NCBI GenBank assembly: GCA_963676655.2
Contig: CAXXKX010000003.1
Location: 5,628,258 to 5,692,257, forward strand
Source: G963676655 sp963676655
Lineage (GTDB): Bacteria > Verrucomicrobiota > Lentisphaeria > Victivallales > Victivallaceae
Reading direction: 5' to 3'
DNA length: 64,000 nt
Shown here piece after piece: positions 27,836 through 37,058 of the stretch. The translations under genes and the position numbers were made by a program. The notes under the pieces are model-generated. The model saw nothing but the letters and a program-made list of their open reading frames with translations, was not told where the DNA came from and ran no database searches. Position 1 is the stretch's first letter. The number at the start of each line of letters is the position of its first letter.

Positions 27836-28768
27836 TTATTTACTAATGAAAGTATTTTCCAACAGGAAGTGTATAGGCGGAATATCGACAAACAGCAGTA
27901 ATCCTATTAAAGCCACCAGAAACAGAGAATACAACATGAATCTGGTTTCACGATATAGTTTTTCAGGTTTCTGGGCGTTAGAATCCGGTTTCATGCCGAT
28001 GTACAGATACCAGGCGAACAAAATAGCGATAAACGGCAAACTGACCAATAATTCAATCCGGTGTTTGATAAGAAATATTCCCAGAAAAAAAGCACAGCAA
28101 ATAGCGTAAAAAAACGAGATGAGCAACAAACTCTGTTCCGTGTAGAATTGAAAAGATTTACGATAATTATGTGCTATCTCTGGGTTATTGATATATTTGT
28201 ATTCAGCGTAGCGCTTGGTGTTCATCAGAAAAGCTCCGCCGAGCCAGTACGCAAACAGAAAGCTGGCAGGGGGAATAGTGTTCCCGGTCACAATAAACCA
28301 TCCGAGCAGTAATCGGATCGGATTATTAATCGATTCTGAAATGACGTCCAGGAAAACCCGGTCCTTGGTCCTTAACGGTTTAACGTTGTAGATAATGCCC
28401 ATTATGAGCAGCGACAGCGCCATAATGAAAAAGCAGAATGACACAAACCATGCCATCGTCAATCCGACAACCGCAAGCAGTACGTATTCCATACTGACCG
28501 CATATCCGTTGAGTTTATGCGCAACACATGGACGGTTTTTTTTTACCGGATGAAACTTATCCGTCTCCATATCCAGCCATTCGTTGATCACATAATTGGC
28601 GGATGCCACCAGACAGGTGCTGATGAAGCCGAGAAGCAATGGAACCAGAATATCTGACACATTTGGTTTTGTCAGCATAGTTGCAATGACAATCCCGGGT
28701 ACAATCAATACATTTTTAAACCAGTGATCCGGACGGGCGATAGAAATGTAGCATTTAAAATCAATCAT
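27836..28768 (-). CDS. UbiA-family transferase, decaprenyl-phosphate phosphoribosyltransferase-like
   Basis: The 310-aa protein has about eight membrane helices. The first UbiA motif is present as N...NEWLDMETDKFHPVKKNRP, with the Asp residues and the KNRP that is typical of the phosphoribosyltransferase branch; the second motif is YNVKPLRTKDRVFLDVISES. Opening residues ARPDHWFKNVLIV match that branch too. It would transfer phosphoribose from PRPP to a polyprenyl phosphate in the inner membrane. Its ATG overlaps the GT87-type stop (TGATG). The pathway product is unknown. Confidence 0.85.
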   Translation of the reverse strand: MIDFKCYISIARPDHWFKNVLIVPGIVIATMLTKPNVSDILVPLLLGFISTCLVASANYVINEWLDMETDKFHPVKKNRPCVAHKLNGYAVSMEYVLLAVVGLTMAWFVSFCFFIMALSLLIMGIIYNVKPLRTKDRVFLDVISESINNPIRLLLGWFIVTGNTIPPASFLFAYWLGGAFLMNTKRYAEYKYINNPEIAHNYRKSFQFYTEQSLLLISFFYAICCAFFLGIFLIKHRIELLVSLPFIAILFAWYLYIGMKPDSNAQKPEKLYRETRFMLYSLFLVALIGLLLFVDIPPIHFLLENTFISK

Positions 28769-30039
28769 CAGGAATCCTCTCCAGCTGTCGGTGAAAGCTT
28801 GAAGACAAACTCTTCAGGCGTTTTGATGTAAAGATAATAGGCATATATCGTTAAAATAATCTGACTGATCGAGGGAATTGGCAAAAGATGTTCATACGGC
28901 GCAAACCTGGTCAGCAAAATATAATGATTTAAAGCCGGCAACGCGCTGCCTACGGCATTCGAAACCATAAAAATCATTGAAAGTGGAATTAGATAAAACA
29001 AGAGAAATACACTACAGATACAAACATTCAGCCAATCTTTTCGATATACCAAAAAATGCGTTTTTACAATAAGTAACAACATTATCGGCAAATTGTCATA
29101 AAGCCGGTGATAACTGAGCAGCATGGTAAAACACAACAACACCAGGATAAAATTCAAGCCGATATGTTCTTTCTTCCATTCTTTCCATAAAATGGGACAA
29201 AAAATACCGGCAAACAGCAGTTTGCCCAGCGAATTGAGCCAAGACATCTGGAAAAAGTCAATCTGCAACATATTATAGCCGCTAATTTTAAAGGAGCAAA
29301 AACCTTTGCCGACAACCTTGACCATGACATCAACATATTGCCGGTAAAGATCAATTAAATTATATCCGAACAAAACAGGATAACAGCACAATACAACAAA
29401 CAGGACAAAAGCTGACAAACAAATATAATACTGCTTCTTTATCCAAAGCGCAGGAGCAAACAAAGAATACATTGAATATTTCAATATTGTGCTCAGACCG
29501 AATAAGGTTGTTCGTCCATAGCGATTGGAAAAAGTAAAAAACAAGAGCAATGCAAGCATTATCCAAACCGGTTGCTGGCCGTGTCTAAGCGTCATCAATA
29601 CCGGGGAAGAATTAAAAAACAAAAAGAATCCGACAAAAAACAGCAAAGTATGCAAATCTGGTTTTTTGAAATTCAATCTATCCAACAGACCGCTTAACCG
29701 GTAAATCCACACGTAAATAAAACCAACAGCAACCATGCTCGCGATAAAATGAATCATTCTGGCCGTTTCGATATCCATAAAGGTAAATGGAATATAGAAA
29801 AGCAGCATACCAGGAAAGACTATAATCGGATCGGTCCATTCATAATATGGCATATTCTCCACCGCGTAAAAATCCTGCCCCCGGCAGAGCGCATAAGCAC
29901 AAGCGACAAAGCTGGTAAAATCAATCTGTATCTCTTTATGGTAAATATGAATACCACGACCTAAGCAGAAAAGAAACAATACACCTCCGACAATATAAAT
30001 GCCGAAAGTTTTGCTATAAAGCCATTTGGGTTCTCTCAA
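28768..30039 (-). CDS. GT87-like (DUF2029) membrane glycosyltransferase
   Basis: The 423-aa protein has about ten membrane helices and a short loop with DFTSFVACAYALCRGQDFY, with an acidic D in the position typical of GT-C enzymes. The NSSPVLMTLRHGQQPVWIMLALLL segment is a hallmark of the DUF2029/GT87 group, which transfers sugars from polyprenyl-phosphate donors outside the membrane. It is translationally coupled to a UbiA-type enzyme that could make such a donor, and to a HAD phosphatase. Confidence 0.8.
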   Translation of the reverse strand: MREPKWLYSKTFGIYIVGGVLFLFCLGRGIHIYHKEIQIDFTSFVACAYALCRGQDFYAVENMPYYEWTDPIIVFPGMLLFYIPFTFMDIETARMIHFIASMVAVGFIYVWIYRLSGLLDRLNFKKPDLHTLLFFVGFFLFFNSSPVLMTLRHGQQPVWIMLALLLFFTFSNRYGRTTLFGLSTILKYSMYSLFAPALWIKKQYYICLSAFVLFVVLCCYPVLFGYNLIDLYRQYVDVMVKVVGKGFCSFKISGYNMLQIDFFQMSWLNSLGKLLFAGIFCPILWKEWKKEHIGLNFILVLLCFTMLLSYHRLYDNLPIMLLLIVKTHFLVYRKDWLNVCICSVFLLFYLIPLSMIFMVSNAVGSALPALNHYILLTRFAPYEHLLPIPSISQIILTIYAYYLYIKTPEEFVFKLSPTAGEDS

Positions 30040-30408
30040 AATATCCCTCCTACAGAAAATAATTCAAAGACTCTCCCTAAACTTGCTTTTGGCTCAATCA
30101 ATTACAGGAAAAATATTTAAGTTTTCTGCAAAACTAAAAAAATAAAGACTTATTTCTGTATTTTTCGTATATCGCCATGTCCAATTCTCTCTTATTTTAT
30201 AGTCCATGGATGATAAATTACATTTTACACAAAAACAATTTATGAATTTAACACAAAAAAATATGTATTACAAGCCGAATTGTAACTTTTCGATCCTAAT
30301 TGTCAATAATAATAAAATGTTTAAATATACAGACAGCTTGATTGTAATTTTCACCAAAACATTAATAATCAAGCTATTACATATAATTTAATGTTTTAAG
30401 CAGTCTTA
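30040..30408. other. AT-rich gap with one REP-like motif
   Basis: These 369 bp are strongly AT-rich. The only structure I see is a CTGTCTGT motif on the minus strand at 30326-30347. A 61-codon plus frame here is composed of AT-rich codons without family or ribosome site and is not called. The promoter for the GT87-HAD operon must be near 30050. Confidence 0.5.
30326..30347 (-). repeat. CTGTCTG REP-like motif
   Basis: The minus strand reads TACAATCAAGCTGTCTGTAT, sharing ATCAAGCTGTCTG with the 19-kb tandem units. Confidence 0.55.
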
Positions 30409-31503
30409 TCACTCGCATTGTTTGTAGTAAGGAGCCGCAATATCCAATATTTGCCGGAATATTTCTTCATTTTCAGCCGCAGGCATAATATACAGACCTT
30501 CCGGACCGATGGCATCCAGCAACGGCTTTACCTGGTCAGGCATTATCCCGATTGCCTGAACAGATTTCCCGGCTTCTTTAATCTTTTTATACATCGGATA
30601 CCAGCATGAATCTCCACCTTTGGGTACATTTGGATCAGGCGTCCACTCAATCGCATCAAGCGCTTCTATCTCCAACAGTAAATCCAAGTGCCGTATACAC
30701 TCGTGCCCGTCCAGATGATAAATTGAATAATCAAGCCATTCACACTGCTCCCTCAATCCGGGAACGACAAAACGTTCAAACATATCCGGACCGAACATCG
30801 CACACGCATCACATTGCACCTTGGCAACTTTTCCCGGCCCCCATACCTGAAACGCGGTGAAAACTGATGAACCGTCTTCTAGTTTACAAATATCGTACAA
30901 TGCGTCATATACCTCGAACCAGGCTCGATTGATCTCTTTGGCTTTGCGCTCGACCCACTCTGGATTATCATACATATCAAGCAGTAAAGTCTGATTGCCG
31001 CGCAAACTGGACAAAACATCGATGTTTTCAACCAGATCAGGCAATCCAACCGCGTAACCCAAATGCTGTTTTTCAGCGGCACGACAGGCCTGCTGCAACG
31101 CAAACTGGAACCACTGATTGGTACGATCAAGTCTGACTTCCGGTAAAGCGTCAAGATCTTCAATCTCATTCCAGCAGGGATGAAACCAGACCGTAGAGGA
31201 AAATTCCGGTTCGGAACCTAACATGGCCGCCAGGCTGCCAGGCCCCATCATCGTATCGTAAACCGGCAGGGATTCTCCGAGGAACAAGCCTTTTGAAAGA
31301 TTATGCAGATTGAGTTTCATGCGATATTCAATATCGCTGTGCAGTTGTGTCCCTGACTCGGCCTCACCGGGATCGGGCGCAGTAAATCTCGCGGCTCCCG
31401 CACCGCAATCATGCCAGTTCGCAATCACCAGTCCTTCATGGTTCCACCATTTGATAAAACGCTGTTTTGTCCGCTCCCAGTTTTCCTGTAACTGCATTGT
31501 CAT
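30409..31503 (-). CDS. Uroporphyrinogen decarboxylase-like protein (UroD/MtaA superfamily)
   Basis: The 364-aa protein is a UroD-like TIM barrel of a branch common in anaerobic and host-associated Lentisphaerota. Blocks include DLVENIDVLSSLRG, VWGPGKVAKVQCD, YHLDGHECIRHLDLLLEI and IEWTPDPNVPKGGD. The canonical Zn-ligand motif of MtaA methyltransferases (H-X-C with a later Cys) is not seen, and heme-pathway neighbours are absent, so it is not a genuine heme UroD. No corrinoid protein is nearby. Substrate unknown; it may process a sugar-derived or methylated compound. Confidence 0.75.
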   Translation of the reverse strand: MTMQLQENWERTKQRFIKWWNHEGLVIANWHDCGAGAARFTAPDPGEAESGTQLHSDIEYRMKLNLHNLSKGLFLGESLPVYDTMMGPGSLAAMLGSEPEFSSTVWFHPCWNEIEDLDALPEVRLDRTNQWFQFALQQACRAAEKQHLGYAVGLPDLVENIDVLSSLRGNQTLLLDMYDNPEWVERKAKEINRAWFEVYDALYDICKLEDGSSVFTAFQVWGPGKVAKVQCDACAMFGPDMFERFVVPGLREQCEWLDYSIYHLDGHECIRHLDLLLEIEALDAIEWTPDPNVPKGGDSCWYPMYKKIKEAGKSVQAIGIMPDQVKPLLDAIGPEGLYIMPAAENEEIFRQILDIAAPYYKQCE

Positions 31504-31661
31504 TTTTAATCCTTGTTTTAATTGTTAAATGTCAAAGCTTTAATTATTATACTCTATTTACCTGAACAATAAAAACACAAAACAACAAATAAAAAACACT
31601 ATAATCCAATAAAATAAGATCATAATCAGAAAGCAAAGAAATATTTAATACAACGTCAGAC

Positions 31662-31690
31662 TTGATTTTCCCGGCAAAGGTGTGTAATAT
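31662..31690 (+). promoter_or_regulatory. Sigma-70 type promoter for the GT4 pair
   Basis: TTGATT (31662-31667) and TAATAT (31685-31690) with a 17-bp spacer, about 47 bp before the ATG at 31737. Confidence 0.5.
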
Positions 31691-31736
31691 AAGCCATAAG
31701 AACTTTAACGCTTTTATTCTGTAAGGAGGAAATTAT

Positions 31737-33497
31737 ATGGATAGAGCCGAACTGATGAACATTTTGAAAAGCGCAAAAATATCAGACTGGAATGAAATCT
31801 CCGCGTTTATTGATTCACTGGTGAAAAAATCTCCACCAGTCAAAACGCTGACAAAAGAAGAATTTTACAAGCCTCTTAAAAGCGGCGTAGCTTTTATTAC
31901 TTATGATTACGGTATTGACGGTGTTTCAATTGAAATCGCAAAATATGCCGAAGTGCTGGAAAAAATGCTGGCATCGGAAGATGGTTCCCCTGTTCCTATT
32001 CACCTCATCGGCGGAGAATTTTTTGACAAAGCGGATTCTGTCCTTGCCCCCAATTGGAAGCGATTTGTCATCGAAAATATAGACGGATGGGATAAATGGA
32101 GCGGAGGCAAGTATTTTTCAAAATTGTATTACGAAGATATGCCGGATGACAGTGATGTATCAAGAAAGATGGCCACAACCATGTGGCGCCAGGCAGTGGA
32201 GTTTGCCGATCATTTGAGCGAATACCTCGAAAATAATAAACTGAAATTATTGATCCCGGTAAATATTGCGTCAAATCCCGGCAATTTCGCCATCATGCTG
32301 GCATTGGTCATCGTGTCCGAAGCATTCGGAACTTTCGTTATCAGCTCCAACCACGACTACTACTGGGAAGGCGGCAAACCGGCTTCGCAAAAAAAAGATG
32401 GAGAACAACCGGGTGTTCGCGATCATTTTTTCCGGAATTGCGAAAATCTGTCATTTTTCAGGTTATTCAAACGCCTTTATCCCTGGAACGGGGAACGCTG
32501 GCTGCAAGTCAGCATCAACACCCGGCAATCGGAAACCCTTATCCACAAATTCGGCTTTCCTCCCGAGAAAACGTTTGAACTTGGAACTTTCATCAGCGAT
32601 GATTTCTTTGTCGATGCCCTACCTGGCTACGTTTATTCGGTCAGAGAAAGAATGAACTACATAATCTCAGGCGGTTACTCTCAAATTCGCCCGGTCTCAA
32701 TTAAACATCACATCAATGACCTGGATGACTGGATGATTCATCAAACTCCAATCGCCGTTGGCAGCCGGTCGGGGTTAACCCTGGATTTGCGCAAACCAAC
32801 TACGTTGTATTGTCTCCAGCCGACCCGGGTTGTTGAGCGCAAACGCATCGAAATGGATATAGAAATGCTTGAGGCGTTGATGCATTATGAACCGTTCCAA
32901 AAGGAATTCGCGTCATATTCAGCTTATCAACTGGTCCTGCATATAACAGGCCCCACACCGATCGAGCATAAAGATGACCTGCAAAGTGTCCTTAACGCCT
33001 ACCGGAAGATGTGCGAGTCATTGCCGCAGGAACTGGCTGAAAGGATATTCCTGGTCTTTTCAGTCGGCAACGAATATCATCGTTCATTCGAGGATCACGG
33101 CTTTGACCGTCTACATATAGAGGACATTTATCATCTTGCAACCGTTATCCTGTTTCCGAGCGAAACCGAAGGACGCGGTCTACCAATTTTGGAATCGAGC
33201 GCCGGAGGTATTCCGATCATCTGCAGCCGTTACTATCCCGAAGAAGTTTTTGCCGAGGTAATAGGCGAACACTTGCCTGACGCCGAACAAATCAAGTATC
33301 TGCATTTTCCGGAAAACGGTTATGATGAAAAATTCCTCGGCAAAGTAATGGACATGTTGCTGCGCCCGGATAAACTGTTGGAATGGAAAGAACACAACAA
33401 GGAAGCGGTCAAAAAGCGTTACAGTTCAGCAACCATCAGACGAAAATTCAAACAGTTTTTCAAGAGATTATATAACAGCGAAAACAGGAGCAGTTAA
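31737..33497 (+). CDS. GT4-type glycosyltransferase with extended N-terminal domain
   Basis: The 586-aa protein has a long N-terminal domain of about 300 residues without a recognised family; it contains FITYDYGIDGVSIEIAKYAE and IPVNIASNPGNFAIMLALV, reminiscent of a Rossmann-like donor/acceptor half. The C-terminal half resembles GT-B family 4, with LYCLQPTRVVERKRIEMDIE, VFSVGNEYH and the nucleotide-sugar site DIYHLATVILFPSETEGRGLPILESSAGG, including the E(X7)E-type pair. It is cytosolic. GGAGG lies 8 bp before the ATG. It is followed 3 bp later by a second GT4, so both likely decorate one envelope polymer. Confidence 0.78.
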   Translation: MDRAELMNILKSAKISDWNEISAFIDSLVKKSPPVKTLTKEEFYKPLKSGVAFITYDYGIDGVSIEIAKYAEVLEKMLASEDGSPVPIHLIGGEFFDKADSVLAPNWKRFVIENIDGWDKWSGGKYFSKLYYEDMPDDSDVSRKMATTMWRQAVEFADHLSEYLENNKLKLLIPVNIASNPGNFAIMLALVIVSEAFGTFVISSNHDYYWEGGKPASQKKDGEQPGVRDHFFRNCENLSFFRLFKRLYPWNGERWLQVSINTRQSETLIHKFGFPPEKTFELGTFISDDFFVDALPGYVYSVRERMNYIISGGYSQIRPVSIKHHINDLDDWMIHQTPIAVGSRSGLTLDLRKPTTLYCLQPTRVVERKRIEMDIEMLEALMHYEPFQKEFASYSAYQLVLHITGPTPIEHKDDLQSVLNAYRKMCESLPQELAERIFLVFSVGNEYHRSFEDHGFDRLHIEDIYHLATVILFPSETEGRGLPILESSAGGIPIICSRYYPEEVFAEVIGEHLPDAEQIKYLHFPENGYDEKFLGKVMDMLLRPDKLLEWKEHNKEAVKKRYSSATIRRKFKQFFKRLYNSENRSS

Positions 33498-33499
33498 TA

Positions 33500-34627
33500 A
33501 TGCATATCGGATTCATCGAAGACACGCCATTGCGCGGCGGCACTCAGATTTGGGTATCCGAAGCGGTCGCGGATTTTATTGGAAAAGGCCATGAAGTAAC
33601 CGTTCTATGCCCGGCCGACACCTGGATTGCTGAAAAATGCGCTTCGCTGGGAGCCAGAGTATGCACTTACGACTGGAACGAAGTCTGCTCAAAAGATGAT
33701 GCAAACAAAAAGATTTGGATTAATGCCTTGACGCCCTGTGATACCGCGGTAACTACAGTACATCCGCCGCGAAATGATTTTCATTGCGCAATGTTTGCCG
33801 GCGAGTGTATCCGGGAAGGTGGACTTGATACTTTCCTGATCCCTAAAACCGGCTCTATTGTACCATGGTATAAACGCGAATATTATGTGCCTGAACCGGA
33901 GATCAATCATTCTGTGATTTGCATTACAGGTTTTACCCGGGATTATTTAATCAGCGATTACAAGATTCCTGCTGAAAAAATTGAATTGATCTATCAGGGA
34001 ACCGAAGTTGACCGTTTTACTTCCACGCGGGTAACCAAGGCTGAAGCACTGGTCAGGTATAAGCTACCGGAAAACGCGTTCCCGGTTCTGGGGTCCGTCG
34101 GTGCGATTGAAGACCGCAAAGGGCAGATCATTCTATTGCAAGCCATGAAAAAACTGATTGACTCGGGGCGTTTACCCGATGTTCACGCCATGTTTGTCGG
34201 GGAAGGTCCTGACGAGAAAATGTTAAAAGCGGTAACAAAGGTCTACGGACTTGAAGATCATGTTTCATTTTTCCCGTTTACCAATGAACCGAACTTTGTC
34301 TTTGAAAGGATTGACATTCTGGCGTTCCCCAGTCTTTACAAAGAAGGCCTGCCAAATGTAATCCTCGAAGCCATGTCGATGCGTATTCCGGTAGTATCAA
34401 GCAGACTGGCTGGAATACCTGAAGCCGTCATTCATGGTGAAACCGGTTATTTGACTGATCCTGGCAATGTGGAAGCGTTTGCCGACGGCATTGAGTTTCT
34501 TGCTGAAAGCCGGGAAACCTGCCAAAAACTCGGAAATGCCTCACGCAAACTGATGGAAACCAAAATGGATAAGATGAAACAGTTCGATATTTTTCTTGCC
34601 TTTTTTAAAAAGCTGACTGGGAAATAA
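33500..34627 (+). CDS. GT4-family glycosyltransferase
   Basis: The 375-aa protein is a normal-length GT-B enzyme. The N-terminus has MHIGFIEDTPLRGGTQIWVSE with the glycine-rich acceptor loop. The C-terminal domain has VLGSVGAIEDRKGQIILLQA and AFPSLYKEGLPNVILEAMS, with the E(X7)E motif. It uses a nucleotide sugar, identity unknown. The ATG follows the previous stop by 3 bp, so the two genes are coupled. Confidence 0.88.
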   Translation: MHIGFIEDTPLRGGTQIWVSEAVADFIGKGHEVTVLCPADTWIAEKCASLGARVCTYDWNEVCSKDDANKKIWINALTPCDTAVTTVHPPRNDFHCAMFAGECIREGGLDTFLIPKTGSIVPWYKREYYVPEPEINHSVICITGFTRDYLISDYKIPAEKIELIYQGTEVDRFTSTRVTKAEALVRYKLPENAFPVLGSVGAIEDRKGQIILLQAMKKLIDSGRLPDVHAMFVGEGPDEKMLKAVTKVYGLEDHVSFFPFTNEPNFVFERIDILAFPSLYKEGLPNVILEAMSMRIPVVSSRLAGIPEAVIHGETGYLTDPGNVEAFADGIEFLAESRETCQKLGNASRKLMETKMDKMKQFDIFLAFFKKLTGK

Positions 34628-34683
34628 ACAAATTGTTTAGACTAAGTATCTTGAGACAAGTTGTTTACATTTTATTTATAGTC

Positions 34684-34706
34684 TTACTGTCTGACTATTT
34701 GACAAA
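34684..34706 (+). repeat. CTGTCTGA REP-like motif (RAYT copy 2 end)
   Basis: It reads TTACTGTCTGACTATTTGAC and marks the outer edge of the upstream segment shared with RAYT copy 1. Confidence 0.7.
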
Positions 34707-34760
34707 TCAACTTTCAGCGTATATATTATCATCAAACAGACAACTTCGGAGGCTTGAACA

Positions 34761-35735
34761 ATGGAATCGCGAATGAAACTCAGAGATGGTTGCTATTATC
34801 ACCTGTATAACCGGATCGGTTGCTGCAAAGGCGAACACCCATTCTCCGAGATCGATAAGGAATACGGCTTTCGTCTTCTGCAAAATCTTTGTGATTACTT
34901 TCTGATTGAGGTCATTTCGGCCGCCTGGATGGGCAATCATTTCCACCTCGTGGTCTACGCTCCCGGGCCGGATGAACTGCCGCCGCTTGAGAACATCGTC
35001 AACCGGCATAACAATTATTACAAATCAATGAAAACAACATCGAAATTCGCCCCGAAAAATCCGGTAATCAGCCTCGATAATGAACCTCAATGCAAAGAAG
35101 TCGCCCTCAAAATGATCGATATAAGCCGTTTTATGTCGGCCTACCAACGACGCTTTTCCTGCGTATATAATGAAACCCGAGACCGGACCGGACAACTCTG
35201 GGGCAGACGTTTCAAAAGCACAATTCTCGAAAAGGTCAATGCCCTGGCCGCATGCGTCACCTATGTCGAACTCAACCCGGTTCGGGCCGGTTTGAAAAAA
35301 GATCCGGGCGAATATAGTTATTCCACTTGGGGACGCTACTGCCAAAGCGGCAGACACATATTTTATGGTAATTTTGTCAAACATATGAAACCGAATATCA
35401 CGACCGGTGACACCTCGAAATGGACTGACAAAGAGTTGTTCGCGTTCTTCCGGGGCGAACTGGCGCGAATCGTAGCGGTTGAATCAGGCGCTTCCAGTGA
35501 AGAAATCTACGCCGCGCGCGATAAAGCCCGTCAAAAAGAATCCATGCACGTCCTTTTCCTGCGTCGCACCAGACACTTTACCGATGGCGTAATTCTGGGA
35601 TCAAAAATATTTATCCGTGAAACCGGAAGTTGTTTTGGCGATCCAGAGCGAATGCGCAAAAAACAGTTATCCCGAGGACACTGTCCCACCGGCACCGCCC
35701 TGTATTGCTTCCGCAAACTAATAAACTCTTCATAA
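34761..35735 (+). mobile_element. REP-associated tyrosine transposase (RAYT), copy 2
   Basis: The 324-aa protein is collinear with copy 1 and differs at scattered residues, for example PLENIVNRHNN for PLDSIVKRHNN. HUH (GNHFHLVVYAPG), catalytic Tyr region (AYQRRFS) and GRRFKS are intact. The upstream 75 bp also match copy 1, ending in the CTGTCTGA motif; downstream sequences differ. The two copies are in opposite orientation, 28.5 kb apart. Both look functional. GGAGG lies 9 bp before the ATG. Confidence 0.92.
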
Positions 35736-35790
35736 CTCTTCAATATATCGTTTCTCAATCTAAATACATTAGAGGAAATTAAATTGATTA

Positions 35791-36930
35791 TTAAAGCCAG
35801 CCAGTAGCTTGTGCCAGAAGTTTTGTGTAATAAACAAAGTTCGGCCAGGAGACGTCCGACGGGACACCATGATCGCAACTTGGGATAAAACCACCATCTT
35901 TAATAACCGGCATAATGCGTTCAATTTCAGCTTCCAGACGTTGACCGCCGCGAGCCATTTCCCGTTTGTCCACGCCGCCACGATAGGCCATGTTTTTACC
36001 GAAACGCTTCCTGAATTCGACAATGTCGTTGCCAGCCGCAACTTCGATCGGGTCACAGGCATTTACTCCGGCTTCTATCCAGATCGGAATCAATTCGTCA
36101 ATCGCCCCGTCGGAGTCAATCGCGTAAAGAGGAATTCCAGCTTTATGGATGATTTCTCCCCAATACTTCCAGCAGGGGAGCAGGAACTTCCGGGTCATTT
36201 CCGGGGAAAGCATTGAATGTCCTTTGTATGCCATATCTTCAGAAATATGTATTTGATCAGGAGTATAGTATTGTAATGTTTTTTTTATCAAATCGCCGAC
36301 ATATATGCGCCAGAAATCAATCATTTCTTCAACTAAAGCGGGATTGTCGTAAAACATCATGCACAATCCTTCAAAGCCGCACCATTCCCGGAGAATCCAG
36401 TATGGGCCGGAAAAATTCAACTCGCTGAACCATGTACGGTCCTTCAAAATTTCCGCTTGTTTATTTATTTCATTTTCAGGGAGATAACGGGTGGGGTCAT
36501 TTGCATCATAGCGCTTACGCATTTCCAGCCAGTCGGCTTTAGATTCAACAGGACACTTGATCCAGCGTCGAGTGCAGAAATCATGAGCGGTGCGCAAATA
36601 GGTGACATCAAATTCCAGGCCAATTTCGCAGATATTGCCTTTCCAGTCCTGTACCACCTGGGAGTTTTCCCCTTTTTCAATGACTTTTTCCTCAAACATC
36701 GGATTCATTTTTTCAAAAACAGGAAATCCCGGTCCGGATTTCGGTAATTCCAAGGTGACACCCGCCTGACGTGCCGCTTCATCTGTAATATCCTGGCCAA
36801 GCAGTCCTTCGGGCAGGCCTTCTTTGTACCATCTTGCGCGGGTTGATTCGCGTCCGCCGCCGGGATTAAGGGGGATGCGCTCCGGGTTTCCGAATAAAAG
36901 AGTTTCCATATACATGTCGCGTTGATTCAT
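35791..36930 (-). CDS. Uroporphyrinogen decarboxylase-like protein (UroD/MtaA superfamily)
   Basis: The 379-aa protein is another UroD-type TIM barrel, of a different branch from 30409-31503. Typical blocks are MNQRDMYMETLLFGNPERIPL, IHISEDMAYKGHSMLSPEM, DSDGAIDELIPIWIEAGVNACDPIEVAAG, GGVDKREMARGG and PSCDHGVPSDVSWPNFVYY. The MtaA Zn-binding H-X-C motif is not evident. It is divergent from an AraC regulator 128 bp away, which probably controls it. Likely role in metabolism of a sugar or plant-derived compound; unproven. Confidence 0.8.
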   Translation of the reverse strand: MNQRDMYMETLLFGNPERIPLNPGGGRESTRARWYKEGLPEGLLGQDITDEAARQAGVTLELPKSGPGFPVFEKMNPMFEEKVIEKGENSQVVQDWKGNICEIGLEFDVTYLRTAHDFCTRRWIKCPVESKADWLEMRKRYDANDPTRYLPENEINKQAEILKDRTWFSELNFSGPYWILREWCGFEGLCMMFYDNPALVEEMIDFWRIYVGDLIKKTLQYYTPDQIHISEDMAYKGHSMLSPEMTRKFLLPCWKYWGEIIHKAGIPLYAIDSDGAIDELIPIWIEAGVNACDPIEVAAGNDIVEFRKRFGKNMAYRGGVDKREMARGGQRLEAEIERIMPVIKDGGFIPSCDHGVPSDVSWPNFVYYTKLLAQATGWL

Positions 36931-37058
36931 TTTTTTCTCCTTTTATTAATAAAACGACTTTGATTTTTTATGTTGTTGACTATAGTATAATTTGTTTATT
37001 TGAGATTGGCAAGCTGTTGGTTATTTAATTAATGCGCAAAGGTATATAAAATTCGATC

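Noticed and set aside
30206..30391. 61-codon plus frame in AT-rich gap
   Set aside because: No ribosome site, AT-driven codon content, and it spans a REP-like motif.
30409..31503. hemE assignment for UroD-like genes
   Set aside because: Lacks heme-pathway neighbours and the typical UroD N-terminal motif; superfamily placement only.
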